5,092 bases of DNA from Schaalia odontolytica (GTDB lineage Bacteria > Actinomycetota > Actinomycetes > Actinomycetales > Actinomycetaceae), in the NCBI GenBank assembly GCA_958415245.1, contig CATYYP010000143.1:1-5092 (forward strand), read 5' to 3'. This document shows positions 1 to 4,723 of this stretch, piece by piece. A program made the position numbers and the translations under genes. The notes under the pieces are model-generated. The model made no database searches. It was given only the letters and a program-made list of their open reading frames with translations, and had not been told where the DNA came from. Numbering within the stretch: position 1 is the first letter of the stretch; each line of letters opens with the position of its first letter.

Positions 1-43
1 GTCGTGAATATGTCATCACGCCCTCGGGCGGGGTGCTCGGTAC

Positions 44-592
44 TCAGGATTCCGTGGCGGTGGGCGAGGCGGGCTTATTCGCCCGGTGCAGAAGGATGTA
101 GAGCCAGATGCTGGAGACGAGATCGGAAAACGGTAGGCAGTGCATCGTGATGTGCCTGCGCTTTGAGGTGGTGCTGAGGAGTCCCTCCGTGTTGGCGTGA
201 TGCGCCGCGGCTATGCCGTACTGAGAACTTGTCAGCAGGAGTGCGTACATGCCGCATATGAGCGTGAATAGGTAGGCGATGGCTAGCACTAGGTACGGGG
301 GTGCCATGAGGCCTGCAGCAAGGAAGGCTGTGAAGGAGAGAAAACCGATGGAGAGGGGGAGGATACAGAGCTTGAGGAGTAGTCCCCACAGGGCGAGCGA
401 GCGTGCACTGGCGTCGCGCTGAAGCCATAGGATGCTCGCGAGGTTCGCCAGGCCTGCGATTAGGATGGCAATGATCCACACAGAGTCGCTGGTGCCCGCG
501 ATGCTGTGTTTGAGCATGAGCTCGGCGCCGCCGCCGATGTAAGCCGCGAGAATCAAAAGGATGGGTGCGGTGACACGTGCGATGGTGGACAT
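44..592 (-). CDS. Small multi-pass membrane protein, copy 1 of three paralogues (function unknown)
   Basis: The 182-residue protein has no recognisable enzyme motif. Hydrophobic segments lie at about residues 7-27, 38-57, 66-94 and 99-125. A C-terminal stretch (about 148-169) contains MH..P.SDLVSSIWLY and may be a fifth, amphipathic or membrane helix. It shares with the proteins at 1078-1623 and 2751-3299 an N-terminal AR..AP, the W-G-L-[LV]-[IL]-K-L segment after helix 2, the Y.L.L.SS..G.A segment and the MH..P..DLV..IWLY.LL.R end, but is otherwise much diverged. This layout resembles uncharacterised small membrane proteins I associate with Firmicutes and actinomycetes (family recollection, not a search). 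The ATG at 592 follows a good ribosome site (GAGGGG, 598-603, 5 bases away). It is divergent from the Phd-like gene and shares about 140 bp of upstream DNA with it. Real gene: likely. Function: unknown. Confidence 0.8.
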   Translation of the reverse strand: MSTIARVTAPILLILAAYIGGGAELMLKHSIAGTSDSVWIIAILIAGLANLASILWLQRDASARSLALWGLLLKLCILPLSIGFLSFTAFLAAGLMAPPYLVLAIAYLFTLICGMYALLLTSSQYGIAAAHHANTEGLLSTTSKRRHITMHCLPFSDLVSSIWLYILLHRANKPASPTATES

Positions 593-597
593 GTGTA

Positions 598-641
598 CCC
601 CTCACTCTGTTTGAAAGTTTGTAATAGTTGTGACTATGGTA
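598..641 (-). promoter_or_regulatory. Promoter and ribosome site of membrane copy 1
   Basis: Read on the - strand, CATAGT at 638-633 is a -10-like element. It lies in the heptamer ATAGTCA (637-631), which recurs at the same place before copies 2 and 3 (38, 36 and 36 bases from the start codons). No TG extension or clear -35 box is seen here, unlike copies 2 and 3. The ribosome site GAGGGG is at 603-598. Confidence 0.45.
611..640 (+). promoter_or_regulatory. Putative promoter of the phd-doc remnant operon, with palindrome
   Basis: TTGAAA (611-616) and TATGGT (635-640), 18 bases apart, form a reasonable sigma-70-type promoter pointing toward the antitoxin gene. An inverted repeat, ATAGT-TGTG-ACTAT (624-637), fills the spacer and enters the -10 box. 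It also covers the -10 element of the divergent membrane gene. Phd-type antitoxins repress their own promoters by binding palindromes, so this is a candidate operator. That role is inference. Confidence 0.45.
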
Positions 642-734
642 CCTCCTCTCGTTGAGGGAGAGGTATCAGTCCTGTGTCACTTGATCTGGGGGCAAATTCT
701 GGCCATGTTTATGGCTAGGCTTGAAATGGCTAGT

Positions 735-947
735 ATGTCGACTCTGGCCATTGGGTTCGCCAAGGCGAAGAATGACTGGTCGCGAGTGGCAGTGCAGGTG
801 AATAGGATGGGGAAGTTCGGCATGGTCCTTAAGGACAACGGGGCTTGGGAGGTCATTCAGCCGGCGCAGCAGTCTGAGAGCGCTGTCGATGTCGCTGTTG
901 ACTTGATGGATGCCTACGCGGACGTGTTTGAAGAGCTCGCGAAGTGA
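735..947 (+). CDS. Phd/YefM-type antitoxin (orphaned)
   Basis: The 70-residue product from ATG 735 matches the size of P1 Phd (73 aa) and its layout. The N-terminal part (FAKAKNDWSRVAVQVNRMGK, then GMVLKDNGAWEVIQP to residue 43) has the pattern of Phd/YefM DNA-binding domains: a short strand, a helix with W-S-x-V, and a strand ending in W-x-x-I-x-P. The acidic C-terminal helix (about 48-70) is where such antitoxins wrap their toxin. The frame stays open to a GTG at 630, but the homologous part starts at 735. The ATGs at 726 and 711 are alternatives, and no strong ribosome site precedes any of them. The gene overlaps the Doc remnant as GTGA, the usual coupling in phd-doc operons. In the family, Phd neutralises Doc and represses the operon. 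Here the partner is truncated, so the remaining role may be only regulatory. An assignment to the broader Phd superfamily is safer than any specific subtype. Confidence 0.72.
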   Translation: MSTLAIGFAKAKNDWSRVAVQVNRMGKFGMVLKDNGAWEVIQPAQQSESAVDVAVDLMDAYADVFEELAK

Positions 948-1090
948 CCGCTTTCGCGTTTTCCCGGGACGATGTGTGTGCCATCCATTCGGCTGCGATC
1001 ACTCGCTTTGGTGGCTTGGACGGTGTGCGAGACGAGGGGATGCTGGCCGATGGGGTGGCATCGGCGGTGGTGGCCGGCTATGCGTCCTGA
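944..1090 (+). pseudogene. Doc-type toxin, 5' fragment only
   Basis: Reading from the GTG at 944 gives 48 residues. The stretch AFSRDDVCAIHSAAITRFGG, continuing LDGVRDEGML, lines up well with the start of P1 Doc: a helix with I/L-H, then [IS]-x-R-[FY]-G-G-L-x-G-x-x-D-x-G. Doc proteins are about 125 residues and act through a Fic-like loop (HxFx[DN]xNKR in the second half) that phosphorylates EF-Tu. That half is absent. After GMLADGVA (to 1060) the reading frame enters the repeat segment that also occurs at 2734, and it stops at 1088-1090. The last bases overlap the convergent end of membrane copy 2 (1078). No remaining piece of the toxin is visible elsewhere in the window. The product should lack toxin activity. 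Confidence 0.68.
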
Positions 1091-1623
1091 ACGCTGCTCG
1101 GAGTGGCGCTGTCGAGTCGACGCAGGAGTGCGTAGAGCCAGATAGCTGCGACCAGGTCTGCGATGGGAACGGCGTGCATCTTTCTGAGTTTTTTCGCTGT
1201 TGCCGTCGGGATTGTCTGTTCGGCCAGTAGGCGTTTTGTTACGGCAAACCCATGGAAGGATGACACGAGCATCAAGCAGTAGACTCCCACGTCCAGAGGG
1301 AAGATAAGAAAGACCAGTAGCAAACCGCCTATGTTGCCGTTGGACCTATCTAGCGGAACTCCGATCGTGAGAATGAGTGTGATGAGGAAGATGGGGAGGA
1401 GAGCGAGCTTGATGACGAGGCCCCAACAAGCGAGTGCGCGCGGAGCAACCTTGTCTTGCGAATTGAGCACCGTGAGGGCACTGAAATAGATTGCGATCAG
1501 CAGCGCGCCGATCCATACGAAGATTGGGAAAAGAGGTTGCTCGGGCAGGGCTTGGTCTAACCATCCCGCATAGACCACAGCGACGACGAGGAGGGGTGCG
1601 GCGATACGTGCGAATCTGGCCAT
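1078..1623 (-). CDS. Small multi-pass membrane protein, copy 2 (function unknown)
   Basis: The 181-residue protein has hydrophobic segments at about residues 7-22, 33-54, 65-90 and 98-125, with basic or loop regions between, including KRLLAEQTIP..TAKKLRK (130-148). The end is MHAVPIADLVAAIWLYALLRR (149-169) followed by a polar tail. It is about 80% identical by hand alignment to the protein at 2751-3299, with one residue fewer, and distantly similar to the protein at 44-592. The ATG at 1623 follows the best ribosome site of the three (AAGGAAAG, 1637-1630, 6 bases away). It has its own promoter and lies downstream of the methyltransferase gene in the same direction. Its 3' end converges on the Doc fragment. 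The variable region is the N-terminal part up to helix 2; the C-terminal half is almost unchanged between copies, suggesting a constrained function there. No function is assigned. Confidence 0.82.
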   Translation of the reverse strand: MARFARIAAPLLVVAVVYAGWLDQALPEQPLFPIFVWIGALLIAIYFSALTVLNSQDKVAPRALACWGLVIKLALLPIFLITLILTIGVPLDRSNGNIGGLLLVFLIFPLDVGVYCLMLVSSFHGFAVTKRLLAEQTIPTATAKKLRKMHAVPIADLVAAIWLYALLRRLDSATPSSVQDA

Positions 1624-1661
1624 GCGGGGCTTTCCTTATCGGGCTTCGTTGACTGGCAATG

Positions 1662-1670
1662 ACTATAACA
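1662..1670 (-). promoter_or_regulatory. Extended -10 promoter of membrane copy 2
   Basis: Read on the - strand, TGT-TATAGT is an extended -10 element (TGn plus a hexamer matching 5 of 6), placing the transcript start about 30 bases before ATG 1623. No recognisable -35 box exists: at the expected position lies one arm of the inverted repeat 1683-1719. The same arrangement, with identical sequence, precedes copy 3. Confidence 0.55.
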
Positions 1671-1682
1671 TCGCCGTCGTGG

Positions 1683-1719
1683 AGCGAGGCCTACCCCGCC
1701 AGGCAGGGTAGGCCTCGCT
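1683..1719. repeat. Perfect 14-bp inverted repeat / hairpin
   Basis: The arms 1683-1696 (AGCGAGGCCTACCC) and 1706-1719 are exact reverse complements around a 9-base loop. There is no T-run on either strand, so a classical terminator is not shown. It may still end transcripts, as many actinomycete hairpins do, notably those from the methyltransferase gene upstream. Because it occupies the -35 region of the copy 2 promoter it could equally be an operator. The counterpart before copy 3 is partly decayed on one arm. Confidence 0.6.
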
Positions 1720-1767
1720 AGTGCGCGTGGAGCTGCTATCGACATGGTCGGTGCACGGTTACGCCAT

Positions 1768-1787
1768 ACTCACGCGCTGGTGTGAGT
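1768..1787. terminator. Possible weak hairpin after the methyltransferase gene
   Basis: ACTCAC (1768-1773) and GTGAGT (1782-1787) pair across an 8-base loop, about 50 bases past the methyltransferase stop codon. The stem is short and no T-run follows, so this is only a candidate. Confidence 0.25.
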
Positions 1788-1837
1788 GTTCCCTACCTTG
1801 TCTGGCCCTCACAAGTCTAAGACCGCTGCGCGCGCTG

Positions 1838-2683
1838 TCAGTTTTTGTGTGCGGTGATCGCAAACTGAAGGGGCAGGCGCTCTGGTTTGTCGCGAAGGTG
1901 CCAACCTCCAGCGGAATCCTGTTCCATGAGTTCGGGCCACGGACACCACGCCGCGCGCGGTGTCTCCTCAAGCTCATCGATCACCAAACCCGCGTTGATG
2001 AGAGCGGTGACGATCTGGCCAAGGGAGTGATTCCACTGGTGGTTTGTTGTGTGAGTAATCCGCGGGGCATTGGGGCAATCCACGTAGCTTGAATCGTCAT
2101 CCCATGTCATCGGAGCATCCTGCTCGAAGTAGGGTGCCTCAATCTTTAGCCCGTCGGAAATATCCTCCCCGATTGTCATGAACATCGGGTGGTCATCGCG
2201 GATGAAGAAAGTGCCGCCCGGCTTGAGCAGGGAAGCGATGACTTGCGCCCATCGGGCGATATCGGGCAGCCAGCATAGGACACCGATCGAGGTGTATACC
2301 AGATCGAAGTTGCCGGACACTGCTTCGCGCGCGTCGTACACGTTCGCGTGAACGAACTCCACGTCAGCGCCTGCGCGTTCGGCGATGCTGCGCGCGTGGG
2401 CAAGTGAACCCTCGGACAAATCGAGGCCAATGACGCGCGAGGCCCCGCGGCGCGCAAACCCGATCGTGTCCGTTCCAACGTGGCACTGCAGGTGGATGAC
2501 ATCTTTGCCGGTGAGATCACCGAATCGTTCGATATCTTGGGCCAGTTCGGCGCTAATGGCTGTCGGGTCCTCGAGAAGGCGCTGGTAGTCGTAGTAGTTG
2601 CCAGCCATGTGCAGCTCGGCGCGGTCGTCCCAGTTTTGCTCATTGTCGGAAAACCACTGTGTGTGGCTGTTCGTTTCGGTCAT
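1838..2683 (-). CDS. Class I SAM-dependent methyltransferase (substrate unknown)
   Basis: Starting at ATG 2683 the protein has 281 residues. Motif I is DVIHLQCHVGTDT (61-73), the LQCHxGxDT variant common in one group of actinobacterial methyltransferases. The ribose-binding acidic residue is D88 in VIGLDLS. A motif II-like NVYDAR lies at 114-119, FDLVYTS at 126-132, and LLKPGG at 152-157, followed by a strand ending in D-D-H-P. All core Rossmann elements are present, so it should bind S-adenosylmethionine in the cytoplasm. The region from about 170 to 250 (Asp- and Trp-rich) probably forms the substrate side and gives no clue to the acceptor. The frame is open to a GTG at 2782, but those 33 extra residues are Pro/Arg-rich, look non-coding and overlap copy 3. 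The gene sits between the two repeat segments, in line with copies 3 and 2. Confidence 0.88.
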   Translation of the reverse strand: MTETNSHTQWFSDNEQNWDDRAELHMAGNYYDYQRLLEDPTAISAELAQDIERFGDLTGKDVIHLQCHVGTDTIGFARRGASRVIGLDLSEGSLAHARSIAERAGADVEFVHANVYDAREAVSGNFDLVYTSIGVLCWLPDIARWAQVIASLLKPGGTFFIRDDHPMFMTIGEDISDGLKIEAPYFEQDAPMTWDDDSSYVDCPNAPRITHTTNHQWNHSLGQIVTALINAGLVIDELEETPRAAWCPWPELMEQDSAGGWHLRDKPERLPLQFAITAHKN

Positions 2684-2684
2684 T

Positions 2685-2721
2685 TCGTCATTGTATGCCG
2701 CTGGGGTGTTGGGGTGTGAAG
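2685..2721 (-). promoter_or_regulatory. Promoter of the methyltransferase gene, probably leaderless
   Basis: On the - strand TACAAT (2695-2690, 5 of 6 to TATAAT) ends only 6 bases before the ATG at 2683, so the predicted transcript would start at or next to the A of the start codon. A TTCACA box lies 19 bases upstream (2720-2715), somewhat too far for an ideal spacer. No ribosome site precedes the ATG, which agrees with leaderless initiation, a common mode in actinomycetes. Confidence 0.45.
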
Positions 2722-2750
2722 CTGGTCCGCGCCTCGGCGGTGGTGGCCGG

Positions 2751-3299
2751 CTAGGCGTCCTGAACGCTGCTCGGAGTGGCACTGTTGAGTCGACGCAGGA
2801 GCATATAGAGCCAGATGGCTGCGACCAAGTCCGCGATGGGAACGGCGTGCATCTTCCTGAGTCTTTTCACTGTTGTTGATGGGATTGTCTGTTCGGCCAG
2901 TAGGCGTTTTGTTACGGCAAACCCATGGAAGGATGACACGAGCATCAAGCAGTAGACTCCCGCGTCCAGAGGGAGGATGAGGAAAATCATCAGTAAGCCG
3001 CTGACGTTGCCGTTTGAGCTATCTAGCGGAACGATGATCGTGAGAATGAGCATGATGAGGAAAATGGGGAGGAGAGCAAGCTTGATGATGAGTCCCCAAA
3101 AAGCGAGTATGCGTGGAGCGACCTTGTCTTGAGAGTGGAGCACTGTCAGTGCGCTGAAGCAAGTGGCGATGAGTAGTGCGACGATCCATGCGCCTGGCGA
3201 GAGTAACGGCTGGATGGGGAGGTTGAGGTCGAAGCGCCACCCTGCGTAGACCATGGCGATGAAGAAGAGGGGTGCGGCGATGCGTGCGACTCTATCCAT
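2751..3299 (-). CDS. Small multi-pass membrane protein, copy 3 (function unknown)
   Basis: This 182-residue paralogue of the protein at 1078-1623 has the same helix layout (about 7-22, 34-55, 66-91, 99-126) and an almost identical C-terminal half, including the MHAVPIADLVAAIWLY segment (150-165). Differences cluster in residues 12-50, the first two helices and the loop between them (FDLNLPIQPLLSPGAW in place of LDQALPEQPLFPIFVW). ATG 3299 has a weaker ribosome site (GAAGAAAG, 3313-3306) than copy 2, although the promoter region is identical. The gene is divergent from the TetR-family gene at 3522. It lies upstream of the methyltransferase gene, whose own promoter starts in the 67-bp gap between them. 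No function is assigned. Confidence 0.82.
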   Translation of the reverse strand: MDRVARIAAPLFFIAMVYAGWRFDLNLPIQPLLSPGAWIVALLIATCFSALTVLHSQDKVAPRILAFWGLIIKLALLPIFLIMLILTIIVPLDSSNGNVSGLLMIFLILPLDAGVYCLMLVSSFHGFAVTKRLLAEQTIPSTTVKRLRKMHAVPIADLVAAIWLYMLLRRLNSATPSSVQDA

Positions 3300-3337
3300 G
3301 TGCAGCTTTCTTCATAGGGCTTCGTTGACTGGCAATG

Positions 3338-3346
3338 ACTATAACA
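3338..3346 (-). promoter_or_regulatory. Extended -10 promoter of membrane copy 3
   Basis: TGT-TATAGT on the - strand, 39 bases before ATG 3299, lies within the 54-bp block that is identical to the copy 2 promoter region. The -35 position again falls in the inverted repeat region (3359-3390). Confidence 0.55.
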
Positions 3347-3363
3347 TCGCCGTCGTGGAGCGA

Positions 3364-3390
3364 GGCCTACTCCGCCAGGCAGGGTAGGCC
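3364..3390. repeat. Decayed inverted repeat upstream of copy 3
   Basis: GGCCTACTC (3364-3372) pairs with GGGTAGGCC (3382-3390) with one G-T wobble. Compared with the perfect 14-bp stem at 1683-1719, a C-to-T change and the different sequence after 3390 remove the outer five pairs. Confidence 0.5.
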
Positions 3391-3444
3391 GCGTCAATGT
3401 CTGATGAGTAGCTGGTGGCGGTGGTGTGATCCCTAGTTTTTCTG

Positions 3445-3472
3445 TTGACACAGGGCTGCGCAACCCTATACT
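3445..3472 (+). promoter_or_regulatory. Promoter of the TetR-family operon
   Basis: TTGACA (3445-3450, perfect) and TATACT (3467-3472, 5 of 6) are separated by 16 bases. The predicted start is near 3479, which places the GTG at 3522 as the first usable start codon in the regulator's frame. Confidence 0.75.
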
Positions 3473-3488
3473 GAACACTGTTCATTAT
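3468..3488. promoter_or_regulatory. Palindromic operator, probably bound by the adjacent TetR protein
   Basis: TGAACA-C-TGTTCA (3472-3484) is a perfect 13-bp palindrome. The symmetry continues for ATA/TAT on the outside (3468-3488), with one mismatched pair at 3471/3485. It covers most of the -10 box and the predicted transcript start, the usual position for an autorepressor site. Binding by the neighbouring gene product is inference from family habit and position. Confidence 0.72.
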
Positions 3489-3521
3489 GGATTGTCGCAG
3501 CTAGCAGGACAGCAGGATTTC

Positions 3522-4112
3522 GTGCCCAAACAAGTGATCGACCCGGAGAAGCTGGTCAGCCAGGCCTACGCCATCGCCTCGCGCGACGGTATCTCCGCGC
3601 TCTCCGTGCGCAAGGTCGCCACCGCGTGCGGCATTGCGGTCGGCTCGGTCTACGGCTACTTCCCGACCAAGGCGGACCTGACGGCCGCCGTGCTCACCCG
3701 CTTCTTCGACGAGAACCTCTCCGACGAGCTGTGCGCCGTGCGCCCCGGCGAACGCTTCACCTCCTACGTGCGGCGCTTCCGCGAGGCCCTGTGCGCCGCG
3801 CGCTCCGACATGAGCGTCGACTGGTTCGCCGAGATGCGCCGCCTCCCCAGCGCAGAACAGGAAGCTCTCGAAGCCGTGCGCGCCCCCATGCTCACCCACA
3901 TTGAGCGCGGGCTCGTGCGTGTCCTCGACGCGGACGAGGCCGTGGTTCGTTCCCGGCTCGTCGGTCCCATGAGTGGCGAGGCCCTGTGCCGCTACGTGCT
4001 ACGCAGTATCTTCGCCTCCCTCATGGATGGCGGCGAGTGCGAGACTCTCTTCGCCCTCCTCGACGCCGCCCTGTATGACGACACCGCAGACGAAAAGGAT
4101 GCTAAGAAATGA
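3522..4112 (+). CDS. TetR/AcrR-family transcriptional regulator
   Basis: The 196-residue protein starts at GTG 3522, preceded by AGGA (3514-3517). An upstream in-frame start at 3426 would precede the promoter and is rejected. Residues 7-60 form the TetR_N domain: helix 1 (PEKLVSQAYAIASRDG), then LSVRKVATACGIAVGSVYGYF (27-47) as helix-turn-helix with the family's typical G-[SV]-[VL]-Y-x-[YH]-F, followed by KADL. The C-terminal domain (about 70-185) is a helical ligand-binding and dimer region with three Cys (C71, C91, C156) and a further one at C173. Its ligand cannot be read from sequence. The stop overlaps the next start (ATGA, 4109-4112), so the membrane protein downstream is the probable regulated partner. 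The codons are strongly G/C-ending, unlike the genes to the left. Confidence 0.9.
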   Translation: MPKQVIDPEKLVSQAYAIASRDGISALSVRKVATACGIAVGSVYGYFPTKADLTAAVLTRFFDENLSDELCAVRPGERFTSYVRRFREALCAARSDMSVDWFAEMRRLPSAEQEALEAVRAPMLTHIERGLVRVLDADEAVVRSRLVGPMSGEALCRYVLRSIFASLMDGGECETLFALLDAALYDDTADEKDAKK

Positions 4113-4564
4113 GTCGATTCCGCATCAAGAAACAGCCCCTGATCGCCGTCGCCGGCATTGTCTGGCTGCTCGCCGGCCTGAACGTCGCGATCCTCGGCGT
4201 GCGCGCGGCCATCGACGTGCGCGGCCTCGCCGCAATCATCCTCGTGGCGCTCGCGGGCGGTGCCGTCGCCATCTTCTGCGCCTTCCACCCCATGTTCAGC
4301 AAGCTCGTTCAGAAGAACGCCCAGCGCATCGCCGACCTGGAGGGGGAACGTCACCACGTCGTCCGCTTCTTCGACCGCAAGAGCTACCTCATGATGGCGA
4401 TCATGATGTCGTTTGGCATCGGCATGCGCGCCGCAGGACTCTTCCCCGACTGGTTCATCGCCTTCTTCTACACGGGCCTCGGTTTCGCCCTGACCCTGGC
4501 AGGTGCCAGCTACATTGCGCGCGGCGTGCGCGGTCGCGCCTGGGCGTTCCACGGGACCGACTGA
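4109..4564 (+). CDS. Four-helix membrane protein co-transcribed with the TetR regulator
   Basis: The 151-residue protein has hydrophobic segments at about residues 10-30, 38-60, 92-110 and 114-137. The central cytoplasm-type loop (64-91) is charged: K..QKNAQRIADLEGERHHVVRFFDRKSY. The part FFDRKSYLMMAIMMSFGIGM (87-106) and FIAFFYTGLGFALTLAG (116-132) resembles an uncharacterised family that I recall from Firmicutes and actinomycetes next to TetR genes; this is recollection, not a search. A clear ribosome site (AAAAGGA, 4093-4099) and ATGA overlap with the regulator show an operon under the palindrome-controlled promoter. It is too short for a known efflux pump such as MFS, although SMR proteins are of this order (about 110 aa, four helices); the motifs do not match SMR. 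Its function could be stress or compound response, but this is unproven. Confidence 0.8.
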   Translation: MSRFRIKKQPLIAVAGIVWLLAGLNVAILGVRAAIDVRGLAAIILVALAGGAVAIFCAFHPMFSKLVQKNAQRIADLEGERHHVVRFFDRKSYLMMAIMMSFGIGMRAAGLFPDWFIAFFYTGLGFALTLAGASYIARGVRGRAWAFHGTD

Positions 4565-4577
4565 GCGTTTCACGCTC
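4563..4577 (+). terminator. Short hairpin overlapping the stop codon
   Basis: GAGCGT (4563-4568) pairs with ACGCTC (4572-4577) around a 3-base loop, starting inside the stop codon of the membrane protein gene. It lies directly before the stronger hairpin at 4586-4611. Confidence 0.4.
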
Positions 4578-4585
4578 TCCCAGCC

Positions 4586-4611
4586 AAGGCCTCGTCAATG
4601 GACGAGGCCTT
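4586..4611 (+). terminator. Hairpin terminator of the TetR operon
   Basis: AAGGCCTCGTC (4586-4596) and its exact reverse complement (4601-4611) form an 11-bp stem with an AATG loop, 22 bases past the stop codon. Only an interrupted, T-poor tail follows, as is usual in high-GC actinomycetes. It is symmetric and may work for both strands. Confidence 0.75.
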
Positions 4612-4723
4612 CGTGCTCCCAGTGCTGCTGCTTCGTGTGTTCGCTGTGAGTGCTGCACTGTCCATGTTGGTGGCGGTGCTAGTGTGACCCTGTTTGAGTG
4701 ACCTGCAAAAACATGGATAGCGC

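Larger units (their letters stand above)
1061..1714. repeat. Direct repeat segment A (membrane copy 2 with its flanks)
   Basis: About 654 bp matches 2734-3390 in the same orientation. It runs from 17 bases beyond the 3' end of membrane copy 2 through the gene, its promoter and the upstream inverted repeat. Blocks 1208-1288 (81 bp) and 1641-1694 (54 bp) are exactly identical to the partner, whereas about 1520-1565 is strongly diverged. No terminal inverted repeats or flanking target-site duplications were seen. The left edge coincides with the break in the Doc gene. Confidence 0.85.
2734..3390. repeat. Direct repeat segment B (membrane copy 3 with its flanks)
   Basis: About 657 bp matches 1061-1714. 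The 3-base difference is one codon after Trp21 of the encoded protein. Exact blocks are 2881-2961 (81 bp) and 3317-3370 (54 bp). The latter continues with a single mismatch to 3390. Outside these limits the flanks of the two segments differ completely. Confidence 0.85.

Noticed and set aside
19..30. GC-rich hairpin after the end of membrane copy 1
   Set aside because: CGCC-CTCG-GGCG gives only a four-pair stem (or five pairs with a two-base loop) and no T-run. It is too weak to call as a terminator.
910..1230. Open + strand frame across the Doc fragment and the end of copy 2
   Set aside because: It is out of frame with the recognisable Doc residues, is rich in Arg, Cys and Gly, and crosses the repeat boundary and the antisense of a conserved membrane gene.
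1061..1714. Repeat segment as an insertion sequence or integron-type cassette
   Set aside because: There is no transposase, no terminal inverted repeats, no target duplication and no attC-like site. The internal hairpin is at one end only.
2684..2782. N-terminal extension of the methyltransferase to a GTG at 2782
   Set aside because: The extra residues are Pro/Arg-rich without family likeness, overlap the end of membrane copy 3, and lie upstream of the likely promoter.
3426..3521. Longer TetR-family protein starting at 3426
   Set aside because: This start precedes the -35 and -10 boxes and the operator. The GTG at 3522 has a ribosome site and gives the normal family length.
3501..4573. Long - strand open frames opposite the TetR operon
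   Set aside because: They are products of the G/C-ending codons of the + strand genes. Their translations are low in complexity (His, Glu, Gly, Ala) with no family likeness.
1683..4611. Shared CGAGGCCT core in the hairpins at 1683-1719 and 4586-4611
   Set aside because: AGGCCT is itself a short palindrome likely to recur in GC-rich hairpins. The remaining arm sequences and loops differ, so common origin is not supported.
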